Shown piece by piece: positions 1-19,086 of a stretch of 64,000 bases of DNA. The position numbers and the translations under genes are program-made. Source of the DNA: Yponomeuta sedellus (Eukaryota > Arthropoda > Insecta > Lepidoptera > Yponomeutidae). Location of the stretch: contig OW203743.1 in the NCBI GenBank assembly GCA_934045075.1, positions 17,417,152-17,481,151 on the forward strand, given 5' to 3'. Position 1 is the first letter of the stretch. Each line of letters starts with the position of its first letter. The notes under the pieces are model-generated. The model had not been told where the DNA came from. It saw nothing but the letters and a program-made list of their open reading frames with translations, and made no database searches.

Positions 1-740
1 CGATATTTCTATCACACGAATATATCCGATAGTAGCCGAGGTATATTCTAAAAGCTAACAGACTGTGAATACAAAAGCCAAATTTACACGTTTAATATCC
101 CGGGATTTTGAGAGAGATTTGAAATTTTATGGTAAATGCAAATGGAGATTTTCATATATTTATTGCGGATTAGGAATTTTCAGGTAATGTACGTGAATGT
201 CTGGTACATTTTTAACACGAGTCTTCTTAAATGCAAGGGATTAAAGACAAAATAAGCTAGTAAATTGTTTAGGTAGGTTTTGGCGCGCACCGCTAATCCA
301 TTAACCGGCTGATGGCGATTAGTGTTTCAATCGACCGATGATTTGTTAAGCCCTGGGGTACCTACTCAGAAACATTGAATCATTGTCATACTATTCTACC
401 AGGTAGAATACTCTGCACAGGTTTTTATTGAGTAGCCTGTAAACTTCCCACTCTAGAGCATAGGCAGTCTCGCGAAGAGAGAGTATGGGCTTAATTACCA
501 CGCATGCCCACAGCGGACTGGCAATTTCAAGGTATTTGAACGCCTCAGATAGAGCTGTGGCGAGCACATGTCAACTCTGCGCGCGCACTACAAACACCAA
601 CATTCCTGCATCGCGCAATCAAAGTGTTTCAATGACACCATAAATATAACGTCCGACTGACAACAGTTGGACCGGCCGTCCCCAGGGAACTGGAAACGAG
701 AGACCCAGGTTCAGTTCTCAGTGTGCGCGTGTATCAATGT
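1..740. other. Non-coding stretch with a degenerate lepidopteran-type dispersed repeat
   Basis: I see no supportable gene here. Around 381-570 there is a degenerate copy of a dispersed repeat whose recognisable part is a 'gagagagtatgggcttaattaccacgc' type block. Related pieces occur near 50510-50600, 56750-56880, 57055-57230 and 62750-62850. The remainder looks like AT-rich intergenic DNA. Confidence 0.4.
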
Positions 741-970
741 AGAAGCGCTCGTGGCCTAGCCTAACCGAGTGGTTGGAAACAATCACTTGAGTTAAGCAAC
801 AACAGACGCGGTCAGGTGCAGGATTGATGACCGCATCCCGTGACTACCGCTAGTGACATTTTTCCGAGCGCTTCCGTGCTTCGGCACGTTAAACCGTTGG
901 TGCCAGCTGTCTTTTAATGGCAGTCGTTAAGCCATGTCAAAGACCTTATGGGCGGCTTGATAACTTCTAT
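741..970 (+). mobile_element. 5S-rRNA-derived SINE, 5' half
   Basis: The block 'ttaagcaacaacagacgcgg' followed by 'gaccgc...taccgctagtg' follows the internal promoter region of insect 5S rRNA. The family-specific body ('ccgagcgcttccgtgcttcg', 'ggcggcttgataacttct') comes next. The copy stops at about 970, where a MITE-like segment begins. A tail-half copy in the opposite orientation lies just beyond it. Confidence 0.7.
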
Positions 971-1093
971 AGTATTTTCTAAGGTTAACACGAGCAGTAG
1001 ACATAATTAAAACTGTTTTTATACGGATTTATGCTCGTTTATTACATTTTTTACAGTTTTCCAACGTTTCGGCACTTTTTCAGGTGCCGTGGT
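971..1093 (+). mobile_element. MITE-like element with ACGTTTCGGC core (partial copy)
   Basis: This is the same family as the complete copy at 56880-57057. It has the tail 'tagtattttctaaggttaac', then the terminal repeat 'ataattaaaactgttttta', then the core 'ccaacgtttcggcac...gtgccgtggtcccgg'. The second terminal repeat is missing. Relative to the complete copy, the core is in the opposite orientation with respect to the tail. Confidence 0.6.
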
Positions 1094-1105
1094 CCCGGAT
1101 GACTT

Positions 1106-1250
1106 CCCACTGCTGGGGCACGGGTCTCTTCCTGCATCGTAGGAAGGTTAGGTCATATTCCACCACGGGGACCAAGTCCGGCTTGGTGGAGGATTGTAAG
1201 ACAGTGACGAGCCTTACTGTCAGAAATTATCAAACCGCCCATAAGGATAA
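1106..1250 (-). mobile_element. 5S-SINE tail half, inverted
   Basis: The sequence from 'cccactgctggggcacgggt' through 'ttggtggaggattgtaagac' to 'aaaccgcccataagg' is the reverse complement of the 3' half of the 5S-derived SINE. With 741-970 it forms a split, inverted arrangement around the MITE fragment. Confidence 0.65.
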
Positions 1251-1768
1251 AGATTCCACGCTACTCTAAAGATTATATCCAATTTAATTAGTTTGGCAAG
1301 TTTAGAGTAAGAGCCCTAGCCTATGTAAATGTTTAACATTCATCTTCAGTGATATAAAGCTTACCAATTGATAAAATTGCCCCTAGCCCATCGCTACTTA
1401 TTATTTGAATCTTTTGGATCAATGGATTTTTTATTTGAATTCATAATACCCGGTTGGATAGAATGCTGATTAATTCTCGTAACTTCTCACCCGAAAAAAC
1501 CCTTTAAATACGTATAATATTTCTTTGTGAACCGTGTCAAATAAATGTTACTTATGCCATTGATACTAACGAACGTGTTACTGAATGTGCCCTATTTAGC
1601 ACAGTTATTTACATTCAAATGTATCGTGTTTGCGTCGCTCCCATCAACTAAACTATAAAAATGTTCCCTTACAAACTAAATTGAATGTAATTTTAAATTT
1701 CTAAAGTTATTTCAGCTAATAAATTCTTGAAATAACATAACATTTAGCATAAATTCAAGCAAATACAT

Positions 1769-1945
1769 GTTTTCTGGCTCCACACTAGGATACTCTGTGT
1801 CGTGGGAACCAGAAACAAAGTTATCACAAATATGTAGACATCCAAGACCTGGAGTTTTTTTTTGTCCCCAGCCTCGGTTCAAAACCAGGGCCTCTTGCAT
1901 GGTAGGGCGATGCGCTACCGCTGCACCACAGAAGTCGTCATCCCA
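1769..1945 (-). mobile_element. tRNA-derived SINE, family 2
   Basis: Read on the minus strand, the end near 1945 resembles a tRNA, with a degenerate A box and a B-box-like stretch. It is followed by the family body containing 'ccaagacctgg' and 'tgtcgtgggaaccagaaac'. Better-preserved relatives are at 49680-49855 and 10460-10600. Confidence 0.55.
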
Positions 1946-2267
1946 ATAAAATCGTAATAAACTAAGTATAAAAGTAGCACTTAATAATATTTGACTAGAA
2001 ATCAACTTTAAACAATACTTTTTGGGCTGCCAGTTTAATCTAACAAACAAAAGCAATTAGATGAAGTCATAAAAAAATCGTATAAGCCTTTACTATCATT
2101 AAATACTATAAATTGGCTGCTTTAGTGACGGGGTAACAAGTTTGATTCTGTGACAGTATAACAAGGTTGGAATCTCACGGGGCTCTAGTCGTTAATCGAA
2201 TTGAATGTTAATATTCAACTCAATTCAACCGAGTTATTGAAATCAATTACTTGAGTTATACAACAGG

Positions 2268-2572
2268 TGCTTTCAGGTACAGGATGCAGATCATCCCGTG
2301 ACTACCGCTAGTGGCATTTTTTCCGAGCGATTCCGTGCTTCGCAAGGGACGTTAAGCCCTTGGTGCCGGCTGTCATATTATTATAATGGCAGTCGTTAAG
2401 CCATGTGAGAAGCCTTATGGGCGGCTTGATAACTTTGACAGTAAGGCCCGCCACTGTCTTACTATCTTCCACCAACCGGGACTAGGCCCCCGTGGTGGAG
2501 TATGGCCTAACTTTCTTGCGACGCAGGAAGAAACCTGTGCTCCCAGCAGTGGGGACATACAAGGGTTGATAT
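2268..2572 (+). mobile_element. 5S-rRNA-derived SINE, near full length
   Basis: This copy runs from 'caacaggtgctttcaggtac' through 'gtgactaccgctagtggca' to the characteristic end 'agtggggacatacaagggtt'. It keeps the body but has a diverged 5S-like head. Confidence 0.65.
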
Positions 2573-2734
2573 CGATATCGATTCAACTCGATTACACAAT
2601 TTTGGAAGGAGTCAGGTTAAAATCGTTTCATATTGATATTTACGAGGAAGATAAGATAAGAATATTCTTTATTGTATACCGGAAAATTGATACAGAAACA
2701 GCAGTTACAGAAGATAAGATACAATTGGCGCCCT

Positions 2735-3065
2735 TATTGCCAATTTCTTCCAGGCAACGTCAAATCGGAGAATTTCTTCTCCTTCTTCTTCAGGCTATCT
2801 TATGTAGTCCACTGCTGGACATAGCCCTCCCCTAATGAGCGCCATAGCGCCCTGTCTTCAGCTTGCCGCATCCAGCATCTGCCGGCAGTTTTTCGCAGAT
2901 CGTCATCCCACCTGGTCGGAGGGCGTCCTACACTACGTTTGCCAAGTCACGGTCCCCACTCAAGAACAGGTTTACTCCAACGGTCGTCGGTTCTTCGCGA
3001 GATATGTGCAGCCCACTGCCACTTAAGTTTGCTGATTCTCTGAGCTATGGCGATAACTTTAGTCG
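2735..3065 (-). mobile_element. Non-LTR retrotransposon, C-terminal RT fragment
   Basis: On the minus strand the translation includes AQRISKLKWQWAAHISRRTD, VGRPPTRWDDDLR and GEGYVQQWT. This is the conserved end of a LINE reverse transcriptase. The copy is 5'-truncated and has frame shifts, so it is a dead relic. Related fragments are at 8550-8835 (+) and 10828-10945 (-), in introns of the protease gene. Confidence 0.7.
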
Positions 3066-3086
3066 GTAAAAATGGACGAACGTAAT

Positions 3087-3109
3087 TATTATTATTATTA
3101 TTATTATAT
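3087..3109. repeat. (ATT)n microsatellite
   Basis: A run of perfect ATT/TTA trinucleotides. Confidence 0.85.
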
Positions 3110-3393
3110 ACGTTTATTTCAGATAAACAAATCCATAGAGTTGTTAGTACGAGCTTAGTCTATGTTAGTAAGATACAATTAGATAACGCTCTGATAAATG
3201 CACCTTGGAAATGCACCTTGGAGTGGTGCTTCAAAAACGGGCTATCCGCCCTATCATGCTTCGATGCCTAGTCTTCTTTATTAACAACTTTAGCGTTTCT
3301 TTTTCTTAATAATTTCGCATTTTGCACTTCCGTACCTTTAACTTCACGCAAAAGCGATTAAGATTTAAGATAATTATTTATTTGTACTTTTTG

Positions 3394-3421
3394 ACACACA
3401 CACACACACACACACACACAC
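3394..3421. repeat. (CA)n microsatellite
   Basis: About 14 uninterrupted CA dinucleotides. The overlapping open frames on both strands are by-products of the repeat. Confidence 0.9.
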
Positions 3422-4126
3422 TTAGTCAAAACAAACAACAAACAAAACAAAAGCTTAAAATAATACATCAAAGTTCGGCATGCATGACTAAAGACAACAA
3501 AAATATTTGCAATGAAAACCATTGTATGGCGTGTGTGATGCAGCAGTACAAAATGGCCGTATCTCTGCTTCACTATCTGCTCGGTAGAACAGATCGCTGA
3601 TTTTCAGCTAGCCTGCAGGATGTGAACGGAACGTGTCTGTTTTCAGTTGTGTAAGTGAATGTATCGTTACTATGTGAGCGCTGTTATCTTAACCGTGATG
3701 AACGGCTGAGTAAATCATAATGCTTTAATCTTATTCAATTCAATTCGAATCTGATCGAATAAAACTGGTTCATTATATATATCCATGGAATGAAATCAAA
3801 CCTAATACAATAATTTTCATAGAATTTAGTTAAATTCAATTCGCTTTAGCTAGATTTAGTTTATATCGATTTTTTCATTAATTTATATCAGTTTAGTCCA
3901 GTTTTATTTTATCTAAATAACATTAAATTCGATTCAAGTTATTAAATTAAATTAAATCAAATTTCATCGAAATAATTTTAAGTTAATCCATTTTATTTCA
4001 TTTCATCATTATTTCAATTTTATTTTATTAATTAAATACCCATTACAACACGATTCTTTCCTGGACGCTTGTTACTTATTTCATTTAAAGAGAACATAAT
4101 ATTCGTAGGTGACTTCTACTGTTTGT

Positions 4127-4183
4127 CTGTCCCGCACGGTCTCTTCCGCCGTTGCGAGAAGGTTAGGCCATACTCCACCATAA
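4127..4183 (-). mobile_element. 5S-SINE tail fragment
   Basis: A short inverted piece with 'ggtctcttccgccgttgcga' and 'gaaggttaggccatactcca', which belongs to the SINE 3' half. Confidence 0.45.
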
Positions 4184-4300
4184 AAACAACATAAAATTAA
4201 TCATAAAAATGAATAACGCTACACGTGGTAGAAAAATACCTCTTCACCATGTTGGTATTTGTCATAAATACTACAGTCAAATAGTTGGGTGAAATCGAAT

Positions 4301-4326
4301 TATAAAAGCCACGCCAAATCCGTCAA
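4301..4326 (+). promoter_or_regulatory. Probable core promoter of the cysteine protease gene
   Basis: A clean TATA box (tataaaag, 4301-4308) lies 50 bases upstream of the ATG at 4351. A TCA-type initiator ('gtcaatg') follows at a spacing near that expected for insect core promoters. This implies a short 5' leader of roughly 25 bases. The assignment is sequence-based; the transcript start is inferred. Confidence 0.55.
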
Positions 4327-4350
4327 TGAAGCAATCTACAAACTGTAACA

Positions 4351-12881
<8,531 letters not shown>

Positions 12882-13770
12882 GTCGATCAACAACTAACAA
12901 GGTGGTTGAGATATTGGGATAAAACGATGACGACAATACGATGAATTTGAGTTTAAAAAATTAAGTATATTTGTGACTTTGGGGTTGTGACTCTGGAGCT
13001 TTAGGGTTCGGAGGCGTGACTTCTCTTTAAGGGCCTGGTCGACGCTTTAGAGACCTGAGGGCTGGTGCCATCTTTGGCGCTATACAGCGAGGCATTGCCT
13101 CCAGCCTTCTTGGTATACTCTACCTTCCGACAGCGATCTGGCTCAAATATCTTATTTAAATTAGAAAAGAGGCTTACTTTCCTTTTTATATATAATAAAT
13201 ATGAAATATGTAAATTTTATTAAATAAAATGTACTAAAAATAATACCAATATAGAAACAAATTATAATTTAAAAAAGTATGTATTATTACGTTACTTTGT
13301 TGTGCACAACAAAATAACAAATGTTTAATTGGTTTCGATCAAGTGGTTTTAATAACATTTTTACTTAGGCAAAACCATTAATTTCCTGTATTATTTATTT
13401 ATCATCCTCAAATCCTCCTTTATCGTCAAAGTAGACTATTTAAACTGCATTTCAGGAGTGTGGTTTTAACTTGAATATTGATTAAATATAAATTGTTATT
13501 GGATTTTAAATTCAAAACTAGACCGAAGTAACATCCTAATCATAATTAAGTAGTGCACTCGTATATAGGGTGTAGCGAAATTCCTACATGCAAAAAAAAG
13601 AGATTCTATTCGTTAGTTGGAAGAACTCAAGTTTTGAGTTTTTGTGTCTATTTTTTGCCCTTAATGACCTAGATTTTTAAATGGATCCCTGGCTAACTTT
13701 TAACGATCACTAAGCCGCTGTTTCTGTGATATTTTAAATAAAACCTTTTTAATTGATTGAAAATACTCTG
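12882..13770. other. 3' flank of protease gene, no further gene seen
   Basis: The first AATAAA after the stop codon is at 13194-13199, a candidate polyadenylation signal. A longer AT-rich, apparently single-copy stretch follows. I see no coding frame with recognisable content. Confidence 0.4.
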
Positions 13771-13777
13771 TTTTGAA

Positions 13778-14561
13778 GCGCTCCTGGCCTTGTCAAACCG
13801 AGTGATTGGAACCAATCACTTGGTTACACAACAGCAGGCGCGCTCAGGTGGAGGATGGGTGACCGTCCCGCGTTTACCGCTAGTGGCATTTTTTCCGAGC
13901 GCTTCCGTGCTTCGCAAGGCACGCTAAGCCGTTGGTGCCGGTTGGTGGCGGCTTGATAACTTCTGAGAGTAGGCCTGCCACTGTCTTACAATCCTCCACC
14001 AACCCAGACTTGGCCCCGTGGTGGAGTATGGCCTAACCTTCCTGCGATGCAAGAAGAGACTACAACTTTTGTAGGCGCAACATGCAGGAGTCGACGCCAC
14101 GATCCACACGCTTGTTGAAGCAGTTGTTGCAGTCTCTGATGGCTAGTATGATAGCTATTGCTGCTAACAGCAAAAACAATGCCAACATACACCAAGAAAT
14201 CATACCAATATGCAGTTCGATGTCTGTGTTTATGATTGTTTATTGTTGTACCCCATTTGGGTCATAATGTCCTGTTTGGGGCTTTTTGGCACATTTGAAT
14301 TGCACATTTTGGCGCGTAATTTTGTCGGCACAATTGAAAGTCTATTTTGTCACTTCATTTTTTTTTGATGCGCGCTCGCATGCACCAAATAAGGCCGCCA
14401 TGTAGAATGGAGCGTTCAGGGAGATGAATGACACGAGTAGAGCTCAATCAAGACTGACTATAATGTCGAAGGACTGATATTATAAGTAGCTTAAACTCTA
14501 AGGTTACATGTCTTACACTACACCCGTGCCCTAGCAGTGGGGACATACAAGGGTTGATACC
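13778..14561 (+). mobile_element. 5S-rRNA-derived SINE split by an inserted segment
   Basis: The 5' part (13778-14062) has the 5S-like block 'aggatgggtgaccg', the body, and the start of the 3' end ('cctgcgatgcaagaagagac'). The final piece 'ccgtgccctagcagtgggga' ... 'acaagggttgata' resumes at 14527-14561. The intervening 14063-14520 is foreign to the SINE and I could not classify it. Confidence 0.65.
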
Positions 14562-14792
14562 TACTTTGTTTTAGTTAATGAAATTCCAATTTGATGTCAT
14601 GTCCTGTATTTATGACACTGAACATTCTTTTAATGTTGTCGCACTACGTTATCTGCATGCTGTAGCGATCGCAATTAGCAACCAAAATACCATAAAATAA
14701 AACAATAACAACGTTTGTAAAATACCACTCCTGCACGTGGGACCCGTGTTAGCTATCAAAATATCTCGCTAACATTGTGCCGTCATAAAATC

Positions 14793-15232
14793 TACAAGTC
14801 CATAATTTTATTGTAATTAATGTATGGACCCGAAAAGGTGGGTAATGATGATTGGCCTTTTTGCATCTACGTAATGAGATGATTTATACAGCGTCCAGTG
14901 CTATTCTTCTGAAGGGACCAATCGGACCCTGTAGTGCCTGGGACATGGTTTTATAGACGGTGTAGGCTTGCCCAGAACCGATACCATCCTGACAGCTTAG
15001 TCGGCCTAGCCCACAGGAAAGACTAGTCAATAGATAGATAGATAGAGAACTCTTTATTGCACAACCAGAAAAATATTACAAATACGTGCGGAGCCAACCA
15101 AGCCGCGGGTTTCCTCACAATGTTTTCCTTCACCGTTAGCGTGTGGTATTGCGACTACAAATTCGTAAATGTAGGCATTTACAAGTCCATAATTTTATTG
15201 TAATTAATGTATGGACCCGGAAAGGTGGGTAA
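14793..15232. repeat. 53-bp direct repeats flanking a SINE family 3 fragment
   Basis: 14793-14845 and 15180-15232 are 53-bp direct repeats differing at one base. Between them lies a SINE family 3 fragment (minus orientation) containing 'gtgcctgggacatggtttta' and 'aaccaagccgcgggtttcct'. That fragment is itself interrupted by a roughly 50-base LINE tail (15032-15082). Confidence 0.7.
15032..15082 (-). mobile_element. Very short LINE 3' tail inserted in a SINE
   Basis: 'gatagatagatagagaactc' followed by 'tttattgcac' is the reverse complement of the recurrent LINE terminus. It interrupts 'agtcaat|acgtgcgg', which is continuous in the 30950-31343 SINE copy. Confidence 0.6.
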
Positions 15233-15595
15233 AAATCGTCACTAATTAGTGGCCGTGGCCGACCATGGCGGAGATGGTGTGACGACTTGACCAAATATTT
15301 CCCTGGGTGGGAAGAGTTGGCCAGAGACAAGGAGGAGTGGAAAGACCATTGGCCCGAAGAGGGACATGGCTTCAAAAAAAAATTATGATTTCAAGCGCTG
15401 ATGTATGTGCTGAGAGGCTTAAACACACGTTTCTCTAAGATGTTTTCGTTCAGTTTGAATATTATTTATTTTGGTTTTCGTTTTCAACTCTATATAAAAC
15501 TTAACCTTCGGCTTGTTGCGGTCGGTTAAAGAATCACAGTAGGTACTGCAAAGTAGGTACGCGGGGCTGCAAGTAATGCAAATTACTTCAGCCAG

Positions 15596-15765
15596 ATGTC
15601 GCTGCCTGTACGTAATACAGATAATATTGTTAAGAGGTTCAAAATTTCACAGATGCCGGTGATTCGCCTATTAGCTCAGTTGGAAGAGCGCTAGCACGGA
15701 TAGCCAGAGGACGCGGGTTCGAATACCGGCATGGGTGAAATTTTTAGCCTCTAAATATGTTTTTA
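15596..15765 (+). mobile_element. tRNA-derived SINE family 1
   Basis: The A box 'tagctcagttgg' and B box 'gggttcgaatacc' are followed by 'gaaatttttagcctctaaat'. The upstream leader is the 'gtacgtaatacag...ttcaaaatttcac' type. Confidence 0.75.
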
Positions 15766-15963
15766 AAGAATCAAAGGTAAAGTTTTGCCAGCAGCTAGAT
15801 ATTCAAAACACGATACAGCTCCGGCTCAGCCTAGTGTAGGGACACGGTCACCACTACTAATTGTTACAAGACTGTGTAACAGTTTTTTGCTTAAATTTAA
15901 GTTAAAATTAATAATTATCAGTCCCTAATTCCTTGTAAATAACATAATTATATATTCTTTTTG

Positions 15964-16090
15964 TTGCACTAACCCGTGCTAAGGACAATTTTAATAAAAC
16001 CTATTAGAGACTAAAAATTCCACCCATGCCGGGACTCGAACCCGCGACCTCTGGCTAACCGTGCCAGCGCTCTCCCAACTGAGCTTATGG
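15964..16090 (-). mobile_element. tRNA-derived SINE family 1, truncated
   Basis: From 'tgcactaacccgtgctaagg' through 'cgggactcgaacccgcgacc' to 'cccaactgagctta'. The 5' leader is missing. Confidence 0.72.
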
Positions 16091-16183
16091 ATTTTTTTGT
16101 ATATCCTACCGTAATAATAATAATAAGAAGATACGTAAGTTATTCGATAATAAACTATTTTTACTTTTAGTAATTAAATTAAC

Positions 16184-16457
16184 TGTCCCGCGACTACCGC
16201 TAGTGGCATTTTTTTCCGAGCGCTTCCGTGCTTCGCAAGGCACGTTAAGCCGTTGGTGCCGGTTGTCATGTAATGACAGTCGTTAAGGAATGTCAAAGGC
16301 CTTATAGGCGGCTTGATAACTTCTGTCAGTAAGACCTGTCTTACATACAATCCTCCACCAACCCGGACTTGGCCCACGTGGTGGAGTATGGCCTAACCTT
16401 CCTGCGATGCAGGAAGAGATCCGTGCCCCAGCAGTGGGGACATACAAGGGTTGATAC
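16184..16457 (+). mobile_element. 5S-rRNA-derived SINE, head-truncated
   Basis: It runs from 'cccgcgactaccgctagtgg' through the body to 'ggggacatacaagggttgat'. The tail region is well preserved. Confidence 0.68.
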
Positions 16458-16759
16458 TGAATTAAAAAAAATACCTATTATATTTTTATTAAAAAAAATG
16501 GAAAATGAAAACTCTAAACTTCAGCTTGGTCTAAAAGGTTTGATTTTCACGTTATTTGAAGAACTTGTGGTGACCCGCATAAACCTTATCTCTTATTTGT
16601 CTTCAAAGCCGCGCCGTGTGTGGAAAAAAACCTAAATGAGGACGTTTGCCGCTACTGTGACTTACGAAGATTTGAGTGACGATTAAATGTTCTCGGTAGA
16701 AATATGAAACATTTAGTTAAGGTGAAATTTTGTTCATAACCGTTTTACATTATATTCTT

Positions 16760-16930
16760 TTTAATGCACTAACCCGTCCTAAGGACATCTTTTTTTTAAA
16801 ACCTATTGAGAAGCTAAAAATTCCAGCCATGCCGGGACTCGAACCCGCGACCTCTGCTTCGTCCTGACCAGCCCTTCCACGGGGCTGGTAAGGGACGTCC
16901 CAGGTGGGACGTCCATTGATATTGATATCG
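16760..16930 (-). mobile_element. tRNA-derived SINE family 1 ending in a GC hairpin cluster
   Basis: The SINE 3' half ('gccgggactcgaacccgcga') breaks off. Two stems follow back to back: ccagccc/gggctgg (about 16878-16898) and ggacgtccc/gggacgtcc (about 16904-16925), then 'gatattgatatc'. Confidence 0.55.
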
Positions 16931-17034
16931 TCCATACATTGACCAAATAGGGGATGTATTAGCAAACGGGAAGATAAAAAGTAGGTACCCAGAACCGCCG
17001 TGCGTGCATGCAACGACTTATGAACGTTGATGAA

Positions 17035-17125
17035 GCGAAGGTGATCTGTCGGGATCGTGGCAAGTGGCAGTCCCTGGTCTCGGCCTACCCCTCTGGGATA
17101 CAGGCGTGAGGTTATGTATGTATGT
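17035..17125 (+). mobile_element. LINE 3' end, 'KWQSLVSAYPSGIQA' family
   Basis: Translation gives VICRDRGKWQSLVSAYPSGI then QA and a stop, with the tail 'gttatgtatgtatgtt'. This is the best-preserved of three copies. Confidence 0.65.
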
Positions 17126-17265
17126 TATCTGTATATTCCTTCTCTTGTGTAAATAGGTAGCGTTAAATAAATGTTGTTCTTCTTTTTCTCCCTCAGTTAG
17201 GTATGCTTTCTGCTACGCCGCCTCCAACCGCCCTAGCGGCCATTTTCATCCATATTTTTACTGCA

Positions 17266-17400
17266 GATGAGGCAGCAAAGTAAACGGTCTCCGGACCTCC
17301 GTAGCTCCTTGGCCTCGTTTGTGACGAATGGCGTGCGGTCCGGCGCCGGCGGCGGCGGCTCGGGACAAATGCGTTCAGCGCGACGCTCTACTCTACTGTA
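17266..17400 (+). other. GC-rich small open frame behind a splice-acceptor-like site
   Basis: After 'tttttactgcag' an ATG opens 44 codons (MRQQSKRSPDLRSSLASFVT, then a Gly-rich run, ending RRSTLL). The stretch is strikingly CpG-rich for this window. I do not recognise the product. It may be an isolated exon or a chance frame. Confidence 0.25.
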
Positions 17401-17504
17401 GCTGTCTACAGTGACAGCATACAGGGTACAGTCAAGCTTTGAAAACTACTTACTCCTTACTACTTACTTTCTAATTCTTCCCTTCAAAGGGTTTGAAGGG
17501 TCGG

Positions 17505-17553
17505 AATCGGAACACCAGACAAACTGCGGGTATGTTTGCCTGGTGTTCCGATT
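17505..17553. repeat. 20-bp inverted repeat with 9-nt spacer
   Basis: 'aatcggaacaccagacaaac' pairs with 17534-17553 with a single non-Watson-Crick position. A degenerate GGATA/GGACA pentamer microsatellite (about 17560-17650) follows. Confidence 0.75.
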
Positions 17554-17926
17554 TCGATGCGGACAGAACAGAATAGAATAGGATAGGGTAGGATAGTATA
17601 GGATAGAACAGGACAGGACAGCACAAGAAAGGAAAGGATAAAATAGAACAATGACTATTTGGTGCAACATTTTACGGAATGAATATTATAATTAATACAA
17701 AAAGAACGCTTACATAAGAAACAAAAACATAAGAAAGAAACATAGGTTCCAAATGTACCAAAAAGGTCTTTGCTCAGCATAATGCCACTACAGAGCCCTG
17801 GCGCTCATGTTCAGCGAACATCAGTGGATAAAACGAATAACAGGAAAAATAGATAAAAATGCAAGGTAATTTTTATAATAATAATAATAATAAAAACTAC
17901 CACATTAATCAATCATAATGTGTCCG

Positions 17927-18031
17927 TGAGATGTATGTGTGCGTGTGCGCACACCCTTTTGGGTTTAACGGCGATCGGCCGTCAGTCGAATAAACAGCTT
18001 CTTACTAGAGTGCCGCGTTTCATTTATTTCA
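17927..18031 (+). repeat. Gypsy 5' LTR, 105 bp
   Basis: It matches 26178-26282 over its length and contains 'gcgtgtgcgcacaccctttt' and an AATAAA polyadenylation signal. 'tggcgaacg' follows as a possible primer-binding region. Confidence 0.85.
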
Positions 18032-18080
18032 TTGGCGAACGATTTTGTGGCTTACCCGCGTGTGCATACGAATCACGAAA

Positions 18081-19049
18081 ATGGCAAATGTTATTGGTCA
18101 TATTTCGATGTTTGATCATAATTCACAAGACTGGCAAATATTTCTCGGTCGCCTGGAGCAGTATGTGAAACTAAATAAGATCCCAGACGAACATAAAAGT
18201 GCATTGCTGTTAACACACTTGTCTGACGATACTTATCGACTGGCACGGAACTTGGTACATCCAGAGAATATTACCGATACTAAGTACGAGAATCTAGTAA
18301 AGCAGCTGAGTGGACACTTTTCGCCGAAACGGTGCACCTTCGCCGATAGGGCGAGTTTTTATGAAGCGACAAGGGCTAGTGGTGAAAGCGTCGAGGCGTG
18401 GGCGGCGAGACTTCGAGGACTCGCAGTTCACTGCGAATTCGGCAACGCGCTCGAATTCCTCCTGAGGGATAGGTTCGTGCTCGGCATGAGCGCGGGCCCG
18501 GAGCGTGACAGGTTGTTCGAAGCGGACGCGACATCGATCACTTTCAACCAGGCGCTGGAAGTGGCGCAGCAAGCGGCTTGCGCACGGCAGGCGCGGCAAA
18601 CACTTGCTGCAGCCGCACACTTCAAGGAGGAACCGATTTATCGAGTGGGCGATGCAAAGGATACTCGCCGATGCCTCGTGTGTGGTTTGAAAGGTCATCA
18701 AGCCGACAGATGCCGCTTCAAGAATTACAAATGTAGACAGTGTGGCGGTAAAGGTCATCTTAAGAAAGTATGTGCTAGCAAGAAATCGGCCGTATCAAAA
18801 ATAAACAATATCAGTGATACTTCTAATGCGGAAATCCAGGTTAATGACGTAATATGTCAGGAATGCGAGTTGTATAACTTGAGGTATGTACATTTTGATC
18901 CTATTGTAATCTCTGTTTGCATTAGTGGTGTACATCTATCCATGGAATTAGATTCCGGCTCAGGATTCACTGTGATTTCTAACGATTTGTACAAAACTTC
19001 TTTCAAAGAATACAAACTAAGCAAGTGCAATTTAAAATTTTGTCTATAA
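18081..19049 (+). CDS. Gypsy gag with start of protease
   Basis: I chose the ATG at 18081 (MANVIGH) because the upstream ATG at 18045 precedes the gag similarity. The N-terminal half is a retrotransposon gag domain (DWQIFLGRLEQYVKL, SVEAWAARLRGLA). Two CX2CX4HX4C zinc knuckles follow (CLVCGLKGHQADRC and CRQCGGKGHLKKVC), which bind RNA in the capsid. Near the end the aspartic-protease motif LDSGS appears. The frame then stops in the middle of the protease. The rest of the protease continues one base out of phase downstream, so this is a lesion and not a normal gag-pol shift. Confidence 0.82.
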   Translation: MANVIGHISMFDHNSQDWQIFLGRLEQYVKLNKIPDEHKSALLLTHLSDDTYRLARNLVHPENITDTKYENLVKQLSGHFSPKRCTFADRASFYEATRASGESVEAWAARLRGLAVHCEFGNALEFLLRDRFVLGMSAGPERDRLFEADATSITFNQALEVAQQAACARQARQTLAAAAHFKEEPIYRVGDAKDTRRCLVCGLKGHQADRCRFKNYKCRQCGGKGHLKKVCASKKSAVSKINNISDTSNAEIQVNDVICQECELYNLRYVHFDPIVISVCISGVHLSMELDSGSGFTVISNDLYKTSFKEYKLSKCNLKFCL

Positions 19050-19086
19050 GTATAATGGTCACAAAGTTTCACCACTTGGGTTTTTC

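Noticed and set aside
2386..2835. 149-codon frame as a host gene
   Set aside because: It spans a 5S-SINE tail and a LINE fragment in the wrong orientation, and has no domain.
18294..18758. 154-codon minus-strand frame
   Set aside because: It is the antisense shadow of the gypsy gag.
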